Below are positions 33,942 through 42,477 of a stretch of 64,000 nucleotides of DNA, one piece after another. The DNA lies in the NCBI RefSeq assembly GCF_029240215.1, contig NZ_JARBTK010000002.1, forward strand, positions 186,001-250,000, written 5' to 3'. Under the pieces are notes generated by a model, which saw only the letters and a list, made by a program, of their open reading frames with translations, was not told where the DNA came from and made no database searches. This stretch comes from Chryseobacterium sp. GTDB lineage: Bacteria; Bacteroidota; Bacteroidia; Flavobacteriales; Weeksellaceae. Position 1 is the first letter of the stretch. Every line of letters starts with the position of its first letter. The translations under genes were made by a program, and so were the position numbers.

Positions 33942-35321
33942 CTAATTTTTTTTCTTCACTTTAGCTTTCACTTTTTTCACCTCGTCTTTGATGTACGGAT
34001 ATTTTTTCTGCATATCTGTAATCAGCGAAGGATCTAACTCTAAGGCTTTTAGTAGTGTTTCAGTACCTTTGCTATTATTTTTTAAGTTGAAATAGCAATT
34101 GCTCAGCTGATAATACAATTCTGCACGGTTGTGATGTTCCAAAGCGGAGATCAAAACAGCTACAGCCTCTTCATATTCACCTACCAACATTAAAACTTCA
34201 GTATAAGCATACCAATTATAAAATCTTGAAGGTTCTGCATCTACCAATTTTTTAAGGCAAGAAAGACTTTCTTCAAACTTACCTGAATCGATAAACAAGA
34301 ACGCCAGTCTTTTCTGATATTCAAGGTTTCCGTCATTCAGCAAAGTGGCTTCCCTTGCGAAATGCAGAGCTTCCGACATTCCGCCCATTTCTTCATAAAG
34401 ATAAGACTGCTCCATCATTGCCAGATAAAACTGAGGATCTTCTCTCAATGATTTCTGAAAATAATTTAAAGCTACCGTCGGCTGTTTTAAAGCCTTATAA
34501 CACAATCCTATTTTATAAAATGTAAAAGCCTTTGTATATTCCAGCTCAAGCATTTCTTCATAAACCTCAACTGCTTTTTTGTATTGATTTAAAGCTTCAT
34601 AACAAGCTGCTTTACTTGCATATACTCCAACAGCGCTGGAATTAATTGCCAACATATAGTCGAAACCTTTAATGGCTTCTTCATAGTTTTTTCTGTTGAA
34701 ATAATACTGTCCATACTCGCTCCAGGCTACTTCCGAATAAGCAAAATTATCAAGATAATCATTCAGAAAAGCAATAGCTTCATCACTCTTATTCAGTTCG
34801 TTGAAACAGATCATTGCGTTCTCCAGAGAATATTCATCCGTAGGATCTTCTTTCAATGCCTGCTGATAATGTTTAAGAGCGTTAAAAGGATCTCCCAAAT
34901 TCACATATTCGTCTGCAATAAAATTATTCAGGAAGTTTTCTTCTTCATTTAATTCTAAGGCTTTTTTGCAGATTTCAATAGATTTTCTAGGGTTTCCTAA
35001 ATTCGAATAATATTTTGCGTAGCAAACCAAAAAGTCTGTATTCTCCATAGAAGAACCTTTTAACTCATCGATTAATTCCTTCGCCATATTATAATCTTCC
35101 CATTCTAAGAGCACTTCAAGTTTTTTAATCTTGATATCCAAAGAATTGGGATGAAGTTTGAGACCGTAATTGACTGCCATATCAGCATAATTAAAATCTC
35201 CCAACTCCAGATAATAAACAATAATATCATCTAATTCTTCTGTATCGAAATAGAATTCATCATTATTTTCCATCATTTCCTCGAACTTTTTTACAAGTTC
35301 ATTTCCAAAATATTCTTCCAA
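33942..35321 (-). CDS. Tetratricopeptide-repeat protein
   Basis: 459 residues made almost wholly of TPR units of ~34 residues (e.g. AFTFYKIGLCYKALKQPTVALNYFQKSL and neighbouring copies), starting acidic (MEEYFGNELVKKFEEMMENN). It ends in a strongly basic tail (VKKVKAKVKKKN). No signal peptide or enzymatic domain is seen, so it is probably a cytoplasmic scaffold. It appears monocistronic. Confidence 0.88.
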   Translation of the reverse strand: MEEYFGNELVKKFEEMMENNDEFYFDTEELDDIIVYYLELGDFNYADMAVNYGLKLHPNSLDIKIKKLEVLLEWEDYNMAKELIDELKGSSMENTDFLVCYAKYYSNLGNPRKSIEICKKALELNEEENFLNNFIADEYVNLGDPFNALKHYQQALKEDPTDEYSLENAMICFNELNKSDEAIAFLNDYLDNFAYSEVAWSEYGQYYFNRKNYEEAIKGFDYMLAINSSAVGVYASKAACYEALNQYKKAVEVYEEMLELEYTKAFTFYKIGLCYKALKQPTVALNYFQKSLREDPQFYLAMMEQSYLYEEMGGMSEALHFAREATLLNDGNLEYQKRLAFLFIDSGKFEESLSCLKKLVDAEPSRFYNWYAYTEVLMLVGEYEEAVAVLISALEHHNRAELYYQLSNCYFNLKNNSKGTETLLKALELDPSLITDMQKKYPYIKDEVKKVKAKVKKKN

Positions 35322-35388
35322 TATAGTATCTCAGCGTTATTTTCAAAGTTCAAAATTATTTTATAAACTTCGAAAAAACTTTTTTTAA

Positions 35389-35675
35389 TTAAAATTTCCT
35401 ATTGTTAGGATTTTGTCGATTTGAAAAAAATGAAATAATTTCAATCTTTTCATTTTCTATTTTATAGTACAAAGTATTAAACTTTGTTATCACCACTTTA
35501 CGAATATCTAATTTTTCAGTTCTTGAAAAAAACAGCGGATTTTCTGAAATTATACCTAAATTTCTTTTCAATCTCACCCGACAACCTTCTCAATTCCTTA
35601 TTTGTAAAATTCTGCTCCAGATATTCAATTGTTTCTTCTAACTCTTTTAATGATTGATCAGACAAACGATTTCAT
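35389..35675 (-). pseudogene. RelE/ParE-type toxin gene with two +1 frameshifts
   Basis: Starting from the ATG at 35675, which overlaps the antitoxin stop (ATGA), the ParE-like protein is encoded in three successive frames. The opening MKSFV runs into a stop. LSDQSLKELEETIEYLEQNF is in the +1 frame. ISENPLFFSRTEKLDIRKVV to FFSNRQNP is in the +2 frame. Removing one A from the A-run at 35670-35672 and one from 35565-35568 restores a 94-residue protein with the family's complete ending. The toxin is therefore probably dead unless the shifts are sequencing errors or programmed. Confidence 0.75.
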
Positions 35676-35896
35676 AACCACTTTTCATAAAGCTTTTTCA
35701 CTTCAGAATGAGCAACTACTCTACCTTCTTCAATATCCTCTAGTCCCAATTCTATTGATTTTTTTTCAGCATCTGAAAGTTTATCATACCAATCTTCATC
35801 TGGACTTTCTTCTACAAAATCAATTTCAACCGCCTTTAAAATCGCTTTTATTTTGGCGAGCTCTTTTTTGTTTTTAGGGTTAATGGTAATTGTCAT
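35672..35896 (-). CDS. Antitoxin of a RelE/ParE-type toxin-antitoxin pair
   Basis: A 74-residue protein. The C-terminal half (KLSDAEKKSIELGLEDIEEG, RVVAHSEVKK) is the common toxin-neutralising module found next to RelE/ParE toxins in Bacteroidetes. The N-terminal half (MTITINPKNKKELAKIKAIL) would dimerise and bind DNA. It is intact, unlike the downstream toxin. The 4-bp stop/start overlap is typical of these operons. Confidence 0.8.
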   Translation of the reverse strand: MTITINPKNKKELAKIKAILKAVEIDFVEESPDEDWYDKLSDAEKKSIELGLEDIEEGRVVAHSEVKKLYEKWL

Positions 35897-35935
35897 CGTA
35901 CTATTTTTCTATATTAAATGTACAAAAATTCTGAA

Positions 35936-37318
35936 TTAAATCAAACTTTTTATCTTTGCGATCATATCATCACCCAATTTGTCGGCTTCTTCTTGTGAGA
36001 AAGCCTCTGTATAAATTCTGATAATGGGTTCGGTATTCGATTTTCTAAGATGCACCCAATTGTTTTCAAAATCTATTTTTACTCCGTCAACGGTAGAAAC
36101 CTCTTCATTTTGATATTCTTTTTCCATTTTAGTTAAAAGATCATCAACATTTATTTCAGGAGTCAGTTCGATTTTCTTTTTCCCCATGAAATAACTTGGG
36201 TAGCCGGCTCTCAATTCAGAAACCGTTTTGTTTTCTTTTGCTAAATGCGTCAAAAACAAAGCAACACCAACCAAAGAATCTCTTCCGTAATGAAGTTCAG
36301 GATAGATAATTCCACCGTTTCCTTCACCACCAATCACGGCATTTTTTTCTTTCATTAAATTCACCACATTCACTTCTCCCACTGCGCTTGCAAAGTATTC
36401 TGAATTGTGAGTTTTGGCAACATCTCTCAAGGCGCGGCTTGAAGAAAGATTTGAAATGGCAACTCCGTTTTTGTTTTTCAACAGGTAATCAGCAACAGCA
36501 ACCAACGTATATTCTTCCCCGAACATCTCACCATTTTCATCTACCAAAGCCAATCTGTCAACATCCGGATCTACTACAATACCAAAGTCTGCTTTTTCTT
36601 TGATCACCAATTCACAAATGTCTCCCAAATGTTCTTTCAAAGGTTCAGGATTGTGCGGAAATTGTCCGTTTGGTTCGCAGTATAATTTTACCGTTTCACA
36701 ACCCAATTTATCTAAAAGCATCGGAATTGCGATTCCGCCTGTAGAATTTACGGCATCTAAAACAATTTTATATTTTTTAGCTTTAATGGCTTCAACATCC
36801 ACCATCGGCAAATCAAGAATCTGCTGAATATGAATATCAAAAGCATCATCTCTTATTTCGTATTTTCCTAAATCATCAACCTCAGCATAATTGAAATCTT
36901 CATTTTCAGCGAGTGCTAAAACCTCCGCACCGTTTTCTCCATTGATGAATTCTCCTTTTTCGTTTAATAACTTCAGTGCATTCCATTGTTTCGGATTGTG
37001 AGAAGCCGTTAAAATAATTCCTCCATCCGCATTTAATTCAGGAACCATTATTTCTACAGTTGGCGTTGTAGAAAGCCCAAGATCAACTACATTGATTCCC
37101 AATCCCTGCAAAGTTGCAGTTACTAAAGAATTGACCATTGAACCTGAAATTCTTGCATCGCGACCAATAATCAAGGTTAAATCTTTTTTATTTTTATTGT
37201 TCTGAAGCCAGGTTCCGAAAGCTGATGCAAATTTTACAACATCAAGCGGTGTCAAGTTATCATTTACTTTTCCACCAATCGTTCCTCTGATTCCGGAGAT
37301 ACTTTTTATTAATGACAT
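35936..37318 (-). CDS. glmM: Phosphoglucosamine mutase
   Basis: An alpha-D-phosphohexomutase superfamily enzyme, 460 residues. The N-terminus MSLIKSISGIRGTIGG is followed by the phosphoserine loop TASHNPKQWNALK. The metal-binding loop is DPDVDRLALVDENG, the sugar-specificity loop GEGNGGIIYPE, and the phosphate-binding loop RKSNTEPIIRIYTE. In Flavobacteriia this form serves glucosamine-6-P to glucosamine-1-P conversion for UDP-GlcNAc. Phosphomannomutase activity cannot be excluded from sequence alone. Confidence 0.9.
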   Translation of the reverse strand: MSLIKSISGIRGTIGGKVNDNLTPLDVVKFASAFGTWLQNNKNKKDLTLIIGRDARISGSMVNSLVTATLQGLGINVVDLGLSTTPTVEIMVPELNADGGIILTASHNPKQWNALKLLNEKGEFINGENGAEVLALAENEDFNYAEVDDLGKYEIRDDAFDIHIQQILDLPMVDVEAIKAKKYKIVLDAVNSTGGIAIPMLLDKLGCETVKLYCEPNGQFPHNPEPLKEHLGDICELVIKEKADFGIVVDPDVDRLALVDENGEMFGEEYTLVAVADYLLKNKNGVAISNLSSSRALRDVAKTHNSEYFASAVGEVNVVNLMKEKNAVIGGEGNGGIIYPELHYGRDSLVGVALFLTHLAKENKTVSELRAGYPSYFMGKKKIELTPEINVDDLLTKMEKEYQNEEVSTVDGVKIDFENNWVHLRKSNTEPIIRIYTEAFSQEEADKLGDDMIAKIKSLI

Positions 37319-37324
37319 ACTATT

Positions 37325-38164
37325 TTAATCTAATTTTTCTGGATTTTTATTTATTTTCTTTTGTTCGGAAACTACTCTTCTTTCTAGTTTTTTAATATCT
37401 TCTTCTGCAGGTAAGTTTTCAGGTTTTATCCCTCTTTCTAAAAGAATTTTTCTTACTGATTTATTATTTGTAACATGTTCTGCCGAAATCTTACTTTCAG
37501 TTGAAAGGTTATTTTCTTTTGCATTAAAAATAGTGATTTCTGTTGCAAAATCTTTTGCCTTAATGGTAATTGTTGGTAGATAATCAGCTAATGCTCTTCC
37601 TTTTGGAATTCCTAATTTATCTTTCATCTGCTGGGTTGATTTTCCAAAAAGAGCAAAATCACCTTTACTTCTAATCAATCCGAAATCTTTTTCATTACCC
37701 GTTCTTTGAAATATTAAACTTGATAAATCATTTTCAGAAATACTTAATTTTTGCCTTGCTTGTAGTCTTTCCCAATCAATAATTCTTTTTTGAATTTCCT
37801 CAAACTTTCTTGTTTGTACAGCAAAGTAATTTTGAGCAAATGCTATTTTTTCTTTTCTTGGATCACCATTTTGAGCAATAAGATAACAAGCAAATCTTGT
37901 AAGCATAATATCATCAATTTCTCTTTTTGATCCAGATCCTAAGTCGACCATTTTGTTGACGTCAACGAAATGGTCTGAAATATTATTATCACTTGTTTCA
38001 CAAGAAATTCTCGCTTTTACAATTACACCATTAAAATTTCTCCAATCTACATAACCTAAAAGTTGTTGAATGTCTCTGGCGAACCAATATTCAATTCCAT
38101 TTTCAGTTTTTTGCGAATGATCTTCAAAAGAGTTTGTTAGTGATTGTATTAATTCTTCTTTCAT
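37325..38164 (-). CDS. dinD: DNA damage-inducible protein D (DinD-like)
   Basis: I chose the ATG at 38164 (MKEELIQSLTNSFEDHSQ), giving 279 residues. A frame back to 38197 adds MFYSYFCKNIS. The N-terminal BRO-type domain (YWFARDIQQLLGYVDWRNF) is followed by KMVDLGSGSKREIDDIMLTR and RYACYLIAQNGDPRK-like blocks characteristic of DinD. In E. coli DinD is LexA-controlled and inhibits RecA filaments. No LexA box was recognised here. It lies 6 bp upstream of glmM, but the pairing looks incidental. Confidence 0.87.
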   Translation of the reverse strand: MKEELIQSLTNSFEDHSQKTENGIEYWFARDIQQLLGYVDWRNFNGVIVKARISCETSDNNISDHFVDVNKMVDLGSGSKREIDDIMLTRFACYLIAQNGDPRKEKIAFAQNYFAVQTRKFEEIQKRIIDWERLQARQKLSISENDLSSLIFQRTGNEKDFGLIRSKGDFALFGKSTQQMKDKLGIPKGRALADYLPTITIKAKDFATEITIFNAKENNLSTESKISAEHVTNNKSVRKILLERGIKPENLPAEEDIKKLERRVVSEQKKINKNPEKLD

Positions 38165-38287
38165 CGAAATGTTTTTGCAAAAATACGAATAAAACAAAGA
38201 TTGATTGATGAAATATGCTTAACGTTAGTAAGTTGTTATTTCTGTAAGGAACCATTTTCTTTGTTAAAATTTTCAGTTTGGAAAATA

Positions 38288-38440
38288 TTAAGAACATCCG
38301 CAATCCTTATCGCAACCCGATCTTTTAGAATCAAATTTCTTTGGTACAAAATTTTTCCTGATCAGTCTAAATAAAGAATAACAGGCAAAAAGAACTACAA
38401 GAGCGATAATAATGTATTGAAAAATTAAGGAAGAATCCAT
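38288..38440 (-). CDS. FeoB-associated Cys-rich membrane protein
   Basis: A 50-residue protein. An N-terminal TM helix (LIFQYIIIALVVLFACYS) is followed by a basic stretch and a Cys-rich C-terminus (SGCDKDCGCS). It directly follows feoB on the same strand, with 1 bp between stop and start. This architecture and position match the small FeoB-associated Cys-rich proteins of Bacteroidetes and Firmicutes, likely helping ferrous iron transport. Confidence 0.85.
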   Translation of the reverse strand: MDSSLIFQYIIIALVVLFACYSLFRLIRKNFVPKKFDSKRSGCDKDCGCS

Positions 38441-38441
38441 T

Positions 38442-40475
38442 TTATTTTAAGATTTGATAAGCTATTAATGACACAAAATATGCCAAACCTGTCATCATCA
38501 CAACCTGAAAGCCAGTCCATTTCCAGCTTTTGGTTTCTCTGTAAACTACTGCAATGGTAGAAACACACTGCATTGCAAACGCATAAAACAATAAAACCGA
38601 AATACCGGTTGCAAAACTGAAGACTTTTTCGCCATTTGGTTTTACATCCATTCGCATTTTATCGATTACTTTTCCTTCCGGAGCGTCATCATCTAAACTG
38701 TATAAAGTAGACATCGTACCAACGAAAACTTCTCTTGCCACAAAACTTGTTAAAATTCCGACTCCCATTTTCCAGTCGTATCCAAGAGGAGCAATTGCAG
38801 GCTCTATTGCTTTTCCCATTTTAGCCAAATACGAATGATCAAGATGTACATCTGTCGCAACAACCTGATCCGGATTTTGTTTCGGTCCGAAATAACTCAG
38901 ACACCAAATGATGATACTTACAATGAATATAATTTTCCCGGCTCCTGTAATAAAATCCCAAACTTTCCCTAAAACCATTTTCAGATCATATCCGAAAAGA
39001 GGCTTTTTGTAGGTTGGCAAATCCATGACCAAGTATGTTTTACCTTTATTTTTAATAAAACCTTTCAAGATCGCTGCTGAAAGAAGCGCCACGAAAAATC
39101 CCAACAAATACATTCCTAAAAGTACTAAAGCTCTGTATTGAATTCCGAAAATCGTTTTATCTGAAATAATTAATCCAATAATAATGCTATAAACCGGAAG
39201 TCTTGCCGAGCAAGTCATAAATGGTGTCACCAAAATCGTGAGCAATCTTTCTCTGAAATTTTCAATATTTCTTGTCGAAATCACTGCAGGAATCGCACAA
39301 GCCGTTCCTGAAACTAACGGAACGATACTTTTCCCGTTTAATCCAAACGGTCGCAAAAATCTGTCCATCAGGAAAATCACTCTTGCCATATACCCTGAAT
39401 CTTCCAAGAGATAAAGGAAGTATAATAAAATCCCGATTTGCGGTGCGAAAATAATGATACCTCCTAATCCGGGAACAATTCCGTCGGAAATTAGCGAATT
39501 GATCGGACCCTCAGGCAAATGTTCTTTGCTAAACGCCGAAAGCCCTGCAAAAAACTCATCGATCCAGTTCATCGGATATTCTGCAAGGAAGAAAACGCTG
39601 TTAAAAATGATCAGCAAAATTCCAATAAAAACAATATATCCTAAAATTGGATGAACAAGAACCTTATCTAATTTTTCGGTTAATAATTCTTTAAACTGAG
39701 GTTTTTTTGAGATAACATTTGATAAAATTTTATCAATATTTTGGTATCGCCTAACAACTTCCTGCACCTGCAATCTTTTCGGAACCAAACTTTTAGATTC
39801 AGGATCGTTAATTAATTCAGTTGCAGAATCTAATTTATTTAAATCTGCACCGATTGAAAGGCTCATCCAAGCTTTATAGTTGTTGTCAAACTTTTTGTGG
39901 GCTGAAACTTTATCTAAAAAATCTTTGTGTTCGGCAGGAATTTCAAATGATGGCTTTTCTGTTTTAGCAAAATCATTATTTAAAATGGCTTTCTGAATGG
40001 CTTCAATTCCTAATTGTTCCTTCGCATTGGTCTGAATAATTTTGATATTCAAAGCTTCGGAAAACTTTTCTATATCGATATTGATTCCTCTTCTCTCAGC
40101 CTGATCCATTTGATTAACAACCAAAATCATCGGAACGCCCAAATCCTGAATCTGCTGAAATAGAAGCAGTCCTCTTTTTAAACTTAAAGCCTCTAAAATA
40201 TAAACAACTCCGGCAAAATTTTTCTGACTTTCCAAAAGAAATTTAGAAAAAATAGCTTCATCTTCCGAACTTGGATAAATGCTGTAAGACCCGGGAAGAT
40301 CTATAACTTCTACTTCTTCATTTTTGTATGTATAAGATCCGGAATGACTTGCAACGGTAACACCTGCATAGTTTCCTGTCTTTTGCTTTTTGTTGCATAG
40401 AGCGTTAAAAAGTGTTGATTTTCCTACGTTTGGGTTGCCTACTAAAAGTATCTGTTTTTTGTTTTGTTGCTGCAT
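38442..40475 (-). CDS. feoB: Ferrous iron transporter B
   Basis: The main Fe2+ transporter of the inner membrane, ~677 residues. The N-terminal G domain has G1 GNPNVGKSTLFNAL, G3 DLPGSYS and G4 VNQMD. The membrane part has two Gate motifs (around SGTACAIPAVISTRN and FVAREVFVGTMSTLY). The start is best taken at the ATG at 40475, where TGATG overlaps the feoA stop by one base. A TTG three codons earlier is less likely. Confidence 0.96.
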   Translation of the reverse strand: MQQQNKKQILLVGNPNVGKSTLFNALCNKKQKTGNYAGVTVASHSGSYTYKNEEVEVIDLPGSYSIYPSSEDEAIFSKFLLESQKNFAGVVYILEALSLKRGLLLFQQIQDLGVPMILVVNQMDQAERRGINIDIEKFSEALNIKIIQTNAKEQLGIEAIQKAILNNDFAKTEKPSFEIPAEHKDFLDKVSAHKKFDNNYKAWMSLSIGADLNKLDSATELINDPESKSLVPKRLQVQEVVRRYQNIDKILSNVISKKPQFKELLTEKLDKVLVHPILGYIVFIGILLIIFNSVFFLAEYPMNWIDEFFAGLSAFSKEHLPEGPINSLISDGIVPGLGGIIIFAPQIGILLYFLYLLEDSGYMARVIFLMDRFLRPFGLNGKSIVPLVSGTACAIPAVISTRNIENFRERLLTILVTPFMTCSARLPVYSIIIGLIISDKTIFGIQYRALVLLGMYLLGFFVALLSAAILKGFIKNKGKTYLVMDLPTYKKPLFGYDLKMVLGKVWDFITGAGKIIFIVSIIIWCLSYFGPKQNPDQVVATDVHLDHSYLAKMGKAIEPAIAPLGYDWKMGVGILTSFVAREVFVGTMSTLYSLDDDAPEGKVIDKMRMDVKPNGEKVFSFATGISVLLFYAFAMQCVSTIAVVYRETKSWKWTGFQVVMMTGLAYFVSLIAYQILK

Positions 40476-40729
40476 CAATTCCAATCTTCTACGATGATAA
40501 ACTCTCCTTCTTCTTTACGAAGTGCAATCCTGCTTTTTTCTTCGCCAAATTCCACGTAAAGAGGACCACTGAAAGGAGCCTGATACAGTATTCTGAAGAC
40601 AGTTTCCGGCAAAAGCCCCATTTCTATGATTTTATTGGGCATTCTCAACTGATTATTATCATAGCCCAAAATTTTCCCAAGTTTGTTCTTCGGAAAGCTG
40701 CTTAATGTTTGTAAATAGTTATCTTTCAA
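40475..40729 (-). CDS. feoA: Ferrous iron transport protein A
   Basis: An 84-residue SH3-like protein that supports FeoB. Segments typical of the family are LSSFPKNKLGKILGYDNNQL, IEMGLLPETVFRILYQAPF and GPLYVEFGEEKSRIALRKEE. The stop codon overlaps the feoB start, so the two are translationally coupled. A palindromic operator and a -7 element lie just upstream. Confidence 0.93.
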   Translation of the reverse strand: MKDNYLQTLSSFPKNKLGKILGYDNNQLRMPNKIIEMGLLPETVFRILYQAPFSGPLYVEFGEEKSRIALRKEEGEFIIVEDWN

Positions 40730-40749
40730 TACCTATATTTTTGTACGTG

Positions 40750-40779
40750 CAAATATACGCTATTTAAATTTAATCTAAA
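40750..40779 (-). promoter_or_regulatory. feoAB promoter with palindromic operator
   Basis: On the minus strand TATATTTG (40757-40750) is a good -7 element. Six bp upstream lies the 17-bp near-palindrome TTTAGATTAAATTTAAA (40779-40763, one mismatch between arms). This resembles the TTTAG...CTAAA shape of DtxR-type boxes and would let an iron-responsive repressor block RNA polymerase. Which regulator (DtxR/IdeR type or Fur) binds is not known. Confidence 0.5.
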
Positions 40780-40821
40780 TAAGAGCGATTTTAAATATTC
40801 ACAGAAACTACTATGGAAAAC

Positions 40822-40857
40822 AATAAACCCAAACACACTTCTGCATTTGGGTTTATT
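40822..40857 (-). terminator. Terminator of the GLPGLI gene at 40885
   Basis: A 12-bp perfect stem AATAAACCCAAA/TTTGGGTTTATT with a 12-nt loop, positioned between the GLPGLI gene and feoA. Confidence 0.75.
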
Positions 40858-40884
40858 TCAATATAGCTGAGTTAAATATGAATG

Positions 40885-41814
40885 TTATTTTTTATCGTTT
40901 TCTTTTCCTACTTTTTCAACTTCACCAACAATTACTTTTCCGTAAGCCGGCTCTATTGAATTATCTGTAGCATTAAAGAAATCTTTGTACTGTTTTTCCT
41001 GTTTTTTCATCATATCACCGATAGTTCCATCCATTCCGGGGATTGATTTTGACATCATTTCCTGTGTCATCATAGGTCTGATCGTAGCAAATGGATCTTT
41101 TTTGAACTCACCGAATTTTTTCTCGAATTTATCTCTTGGTAATTCATTTACTTTCCCTCCTTTTGCCTGCATCAGATTTTCAATATAAGAAAATTCTGTA
41201 TAGTCTTTTACTTTTTTATTACCCTGAAGCACCCAAGAATAATTTTTAGCATCATCTTCAATTTTTACAATTAAGCCTGGAAGACCTGAAAACTTGTACG
41301 GTCCGTCCTGAAAAGGAATGTCTGAGCTGAACCAAGCAGTCCATTTTCTTCCACCAAATTCCGTAGTTGCCTTTTGGGTATTATATTCGCCAATTTTTTG
41401 TTTATCGTTTAAGATTTTCCAGTTGAATTTTGCATCCTCGCTGTATCCAATGTTTGCTGGAGTAAATCCGCTTGCTATTTTCTCTACAAACTGAATTTTC
41501 ATGCTTGGATACGTTTTGTAAACTCTTGCAGAAATTTTCGGTTGCTTAATAGACTTCGAAAGATCCTTCATGATACCCGCTTTCTGCATGGCTTCAATTT
41601 CTACTTTCATGATAGAATCCTGTGCAATCACAGTGTAATCCTGATAAACAGATCTGTTTTTATCTGTAATATCCAAAATTGTAATTACTTTTTCTATTTT
41701 AGCAGAATCCTGTTTAGGTTTAAAAGTCAATTCATAAAAGAATCTGTTTGCCGTTTCCTGTGCATTAGCAATTGCAAAAGCTGCAATCAATACTATTGAA
41801 AATAAATTTTTCAT
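40885..41814 (-). CDS. GLPGLI family protein (309 aa)
   Basis: A secreted/periplasmic protein. The signal peptide is MKNLFSIVLIAAFAIANAQ. The body is beta-rich, with the name motif GLPGLIVKIEDDAKNY preceded by WFSSDIPFQDGPYKFS (about residues 155-185). It ends in a charged tail. GLPGLI proteins are frequent neighbours of TonB-type receptors in Bacteroidetes; their function is unknown. This one is ~660 bp from the TonB-type gene at 42478 on the same strand, with a DinB-like gene between. Confidence 0.9.
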   Translation of the reverse strand: MKNLFSIVLIAAFAIANAQETANRFFYELTFKPKQDSAKIEKVITILDITDKNRSVYQDYTVIAQDSIMKVEIEAMQKAGIMKDLSKSIKQPKISARVYKTYPSMKIQFVEKIASGFTPANIGYSEDAKFNWKILNDKQKIGEYNTQKATTEFGGRKWTAWFSSDIPFQDGPYKFSGLPGLIVKIEDDAKNYSWVLQGNKKVKDYTEFSYIENLMQAKGGKVNELPRDKFEKKFGEFKKDPFATIRPMMTQEMMSKSIPGMDGTIGDMMKKQEKQYKDFFNATDNSIEPAYGKVIVGEVEKVGKENDKK

Positions 41815-41938
41815 TTTAATAACGTTTAAATAATTAGTTAGCAGTTGTGCAATTTTGTTACAGTTTTTTATTAAAAATTTTCTTCACTTGTATTTCTCTA
41901 AAATTTCTAAATTTAAGTCACCTAAATACAAATATTTT

Positions 41939-42436
41939 ATGGACACTTTAAAACAACTCAGAGACGAACTGGAAGCCGAATATCAAACAACCAAGAAGTT
42001 TTTTGAAATTTATCCTGAAGACAAAAATGATTATGCTCCACATCCAAAAAGCATGAAAATAGCCCATTTGGTCACTCATATTGCAGAAATTTTTGGCTGG
42101 GCTAGCTTTATGCTCAACAGCTCAGAACTTGATTTTGCAAAAAGTAGCTTGAGACCCAAACTGCTTACCACAAAAGAAGATTTGCTCAAAGTATTTGAAG
42201 ATAATTACAAAGCCAGCAAAGAAGCTTTGGAAAAAGCAACTGAAGAAGAGCTTAATCCAACATGGTCTTTGAAAAACGATGGGCAGGTGCTGTCTTCCTG
42301 GACAAAATATGGCGCAATTCGTCACAGTTTGAGCCAAATTACCCATCATCGTGCTCAATTGGGCGTTTATTACAGGCTGAATGATATTCAGCTTCCAGGA
42401 AGTTACGGTCCGACTGCAGACTTAGAAAGTTTTTAG
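41939..42436 (+). CDS. DinB-superfamily protein
   Basis: I chose the ATG at 41939 (MDTLKQLRDELEAEYQTTKK). A longer frame from 41855 adds non-family residues. The 165-residue four-helix bundle has histidines consistent with a DinB/YfiT-like metal site: one in KIAHLVTHIAEIFG and two in QITHHRAQLGVYY. Members act as thiol transferases or metal-dependent hydrolases, and the substrate here is unknown. A terminator hairpin follows. Confidence 0.85.
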   Translation: MDTLKQLRDELEAEYQTTKKFFEIYPEDKNDYAPHPKSMKIAHLVTHIAEIFGWASFMLNSSELDFAKSSLRPKLLTTKEDLLKVFEDNYKASKEALEKATEEELNPTWSLKNDGQVLSSWTKYGAIRHSLSQITHHRAQLGVYYRLNDIQLPGSYGPTADLESF

Positions 42437-42444
42437 TTATAAAT

Positions 42445-42477
42445 AAAAAACCAACCTCATTGAGATTGGTTTTGTTT
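42445..42477. terminator. Bidirectional hairpin terminator
   Basis: ACCAA..CTCATTGAG..TTGGT stem flanked by A and T runs, between the convergent DinB-like and TonB-type barrel genes. Confidence 0.7.
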
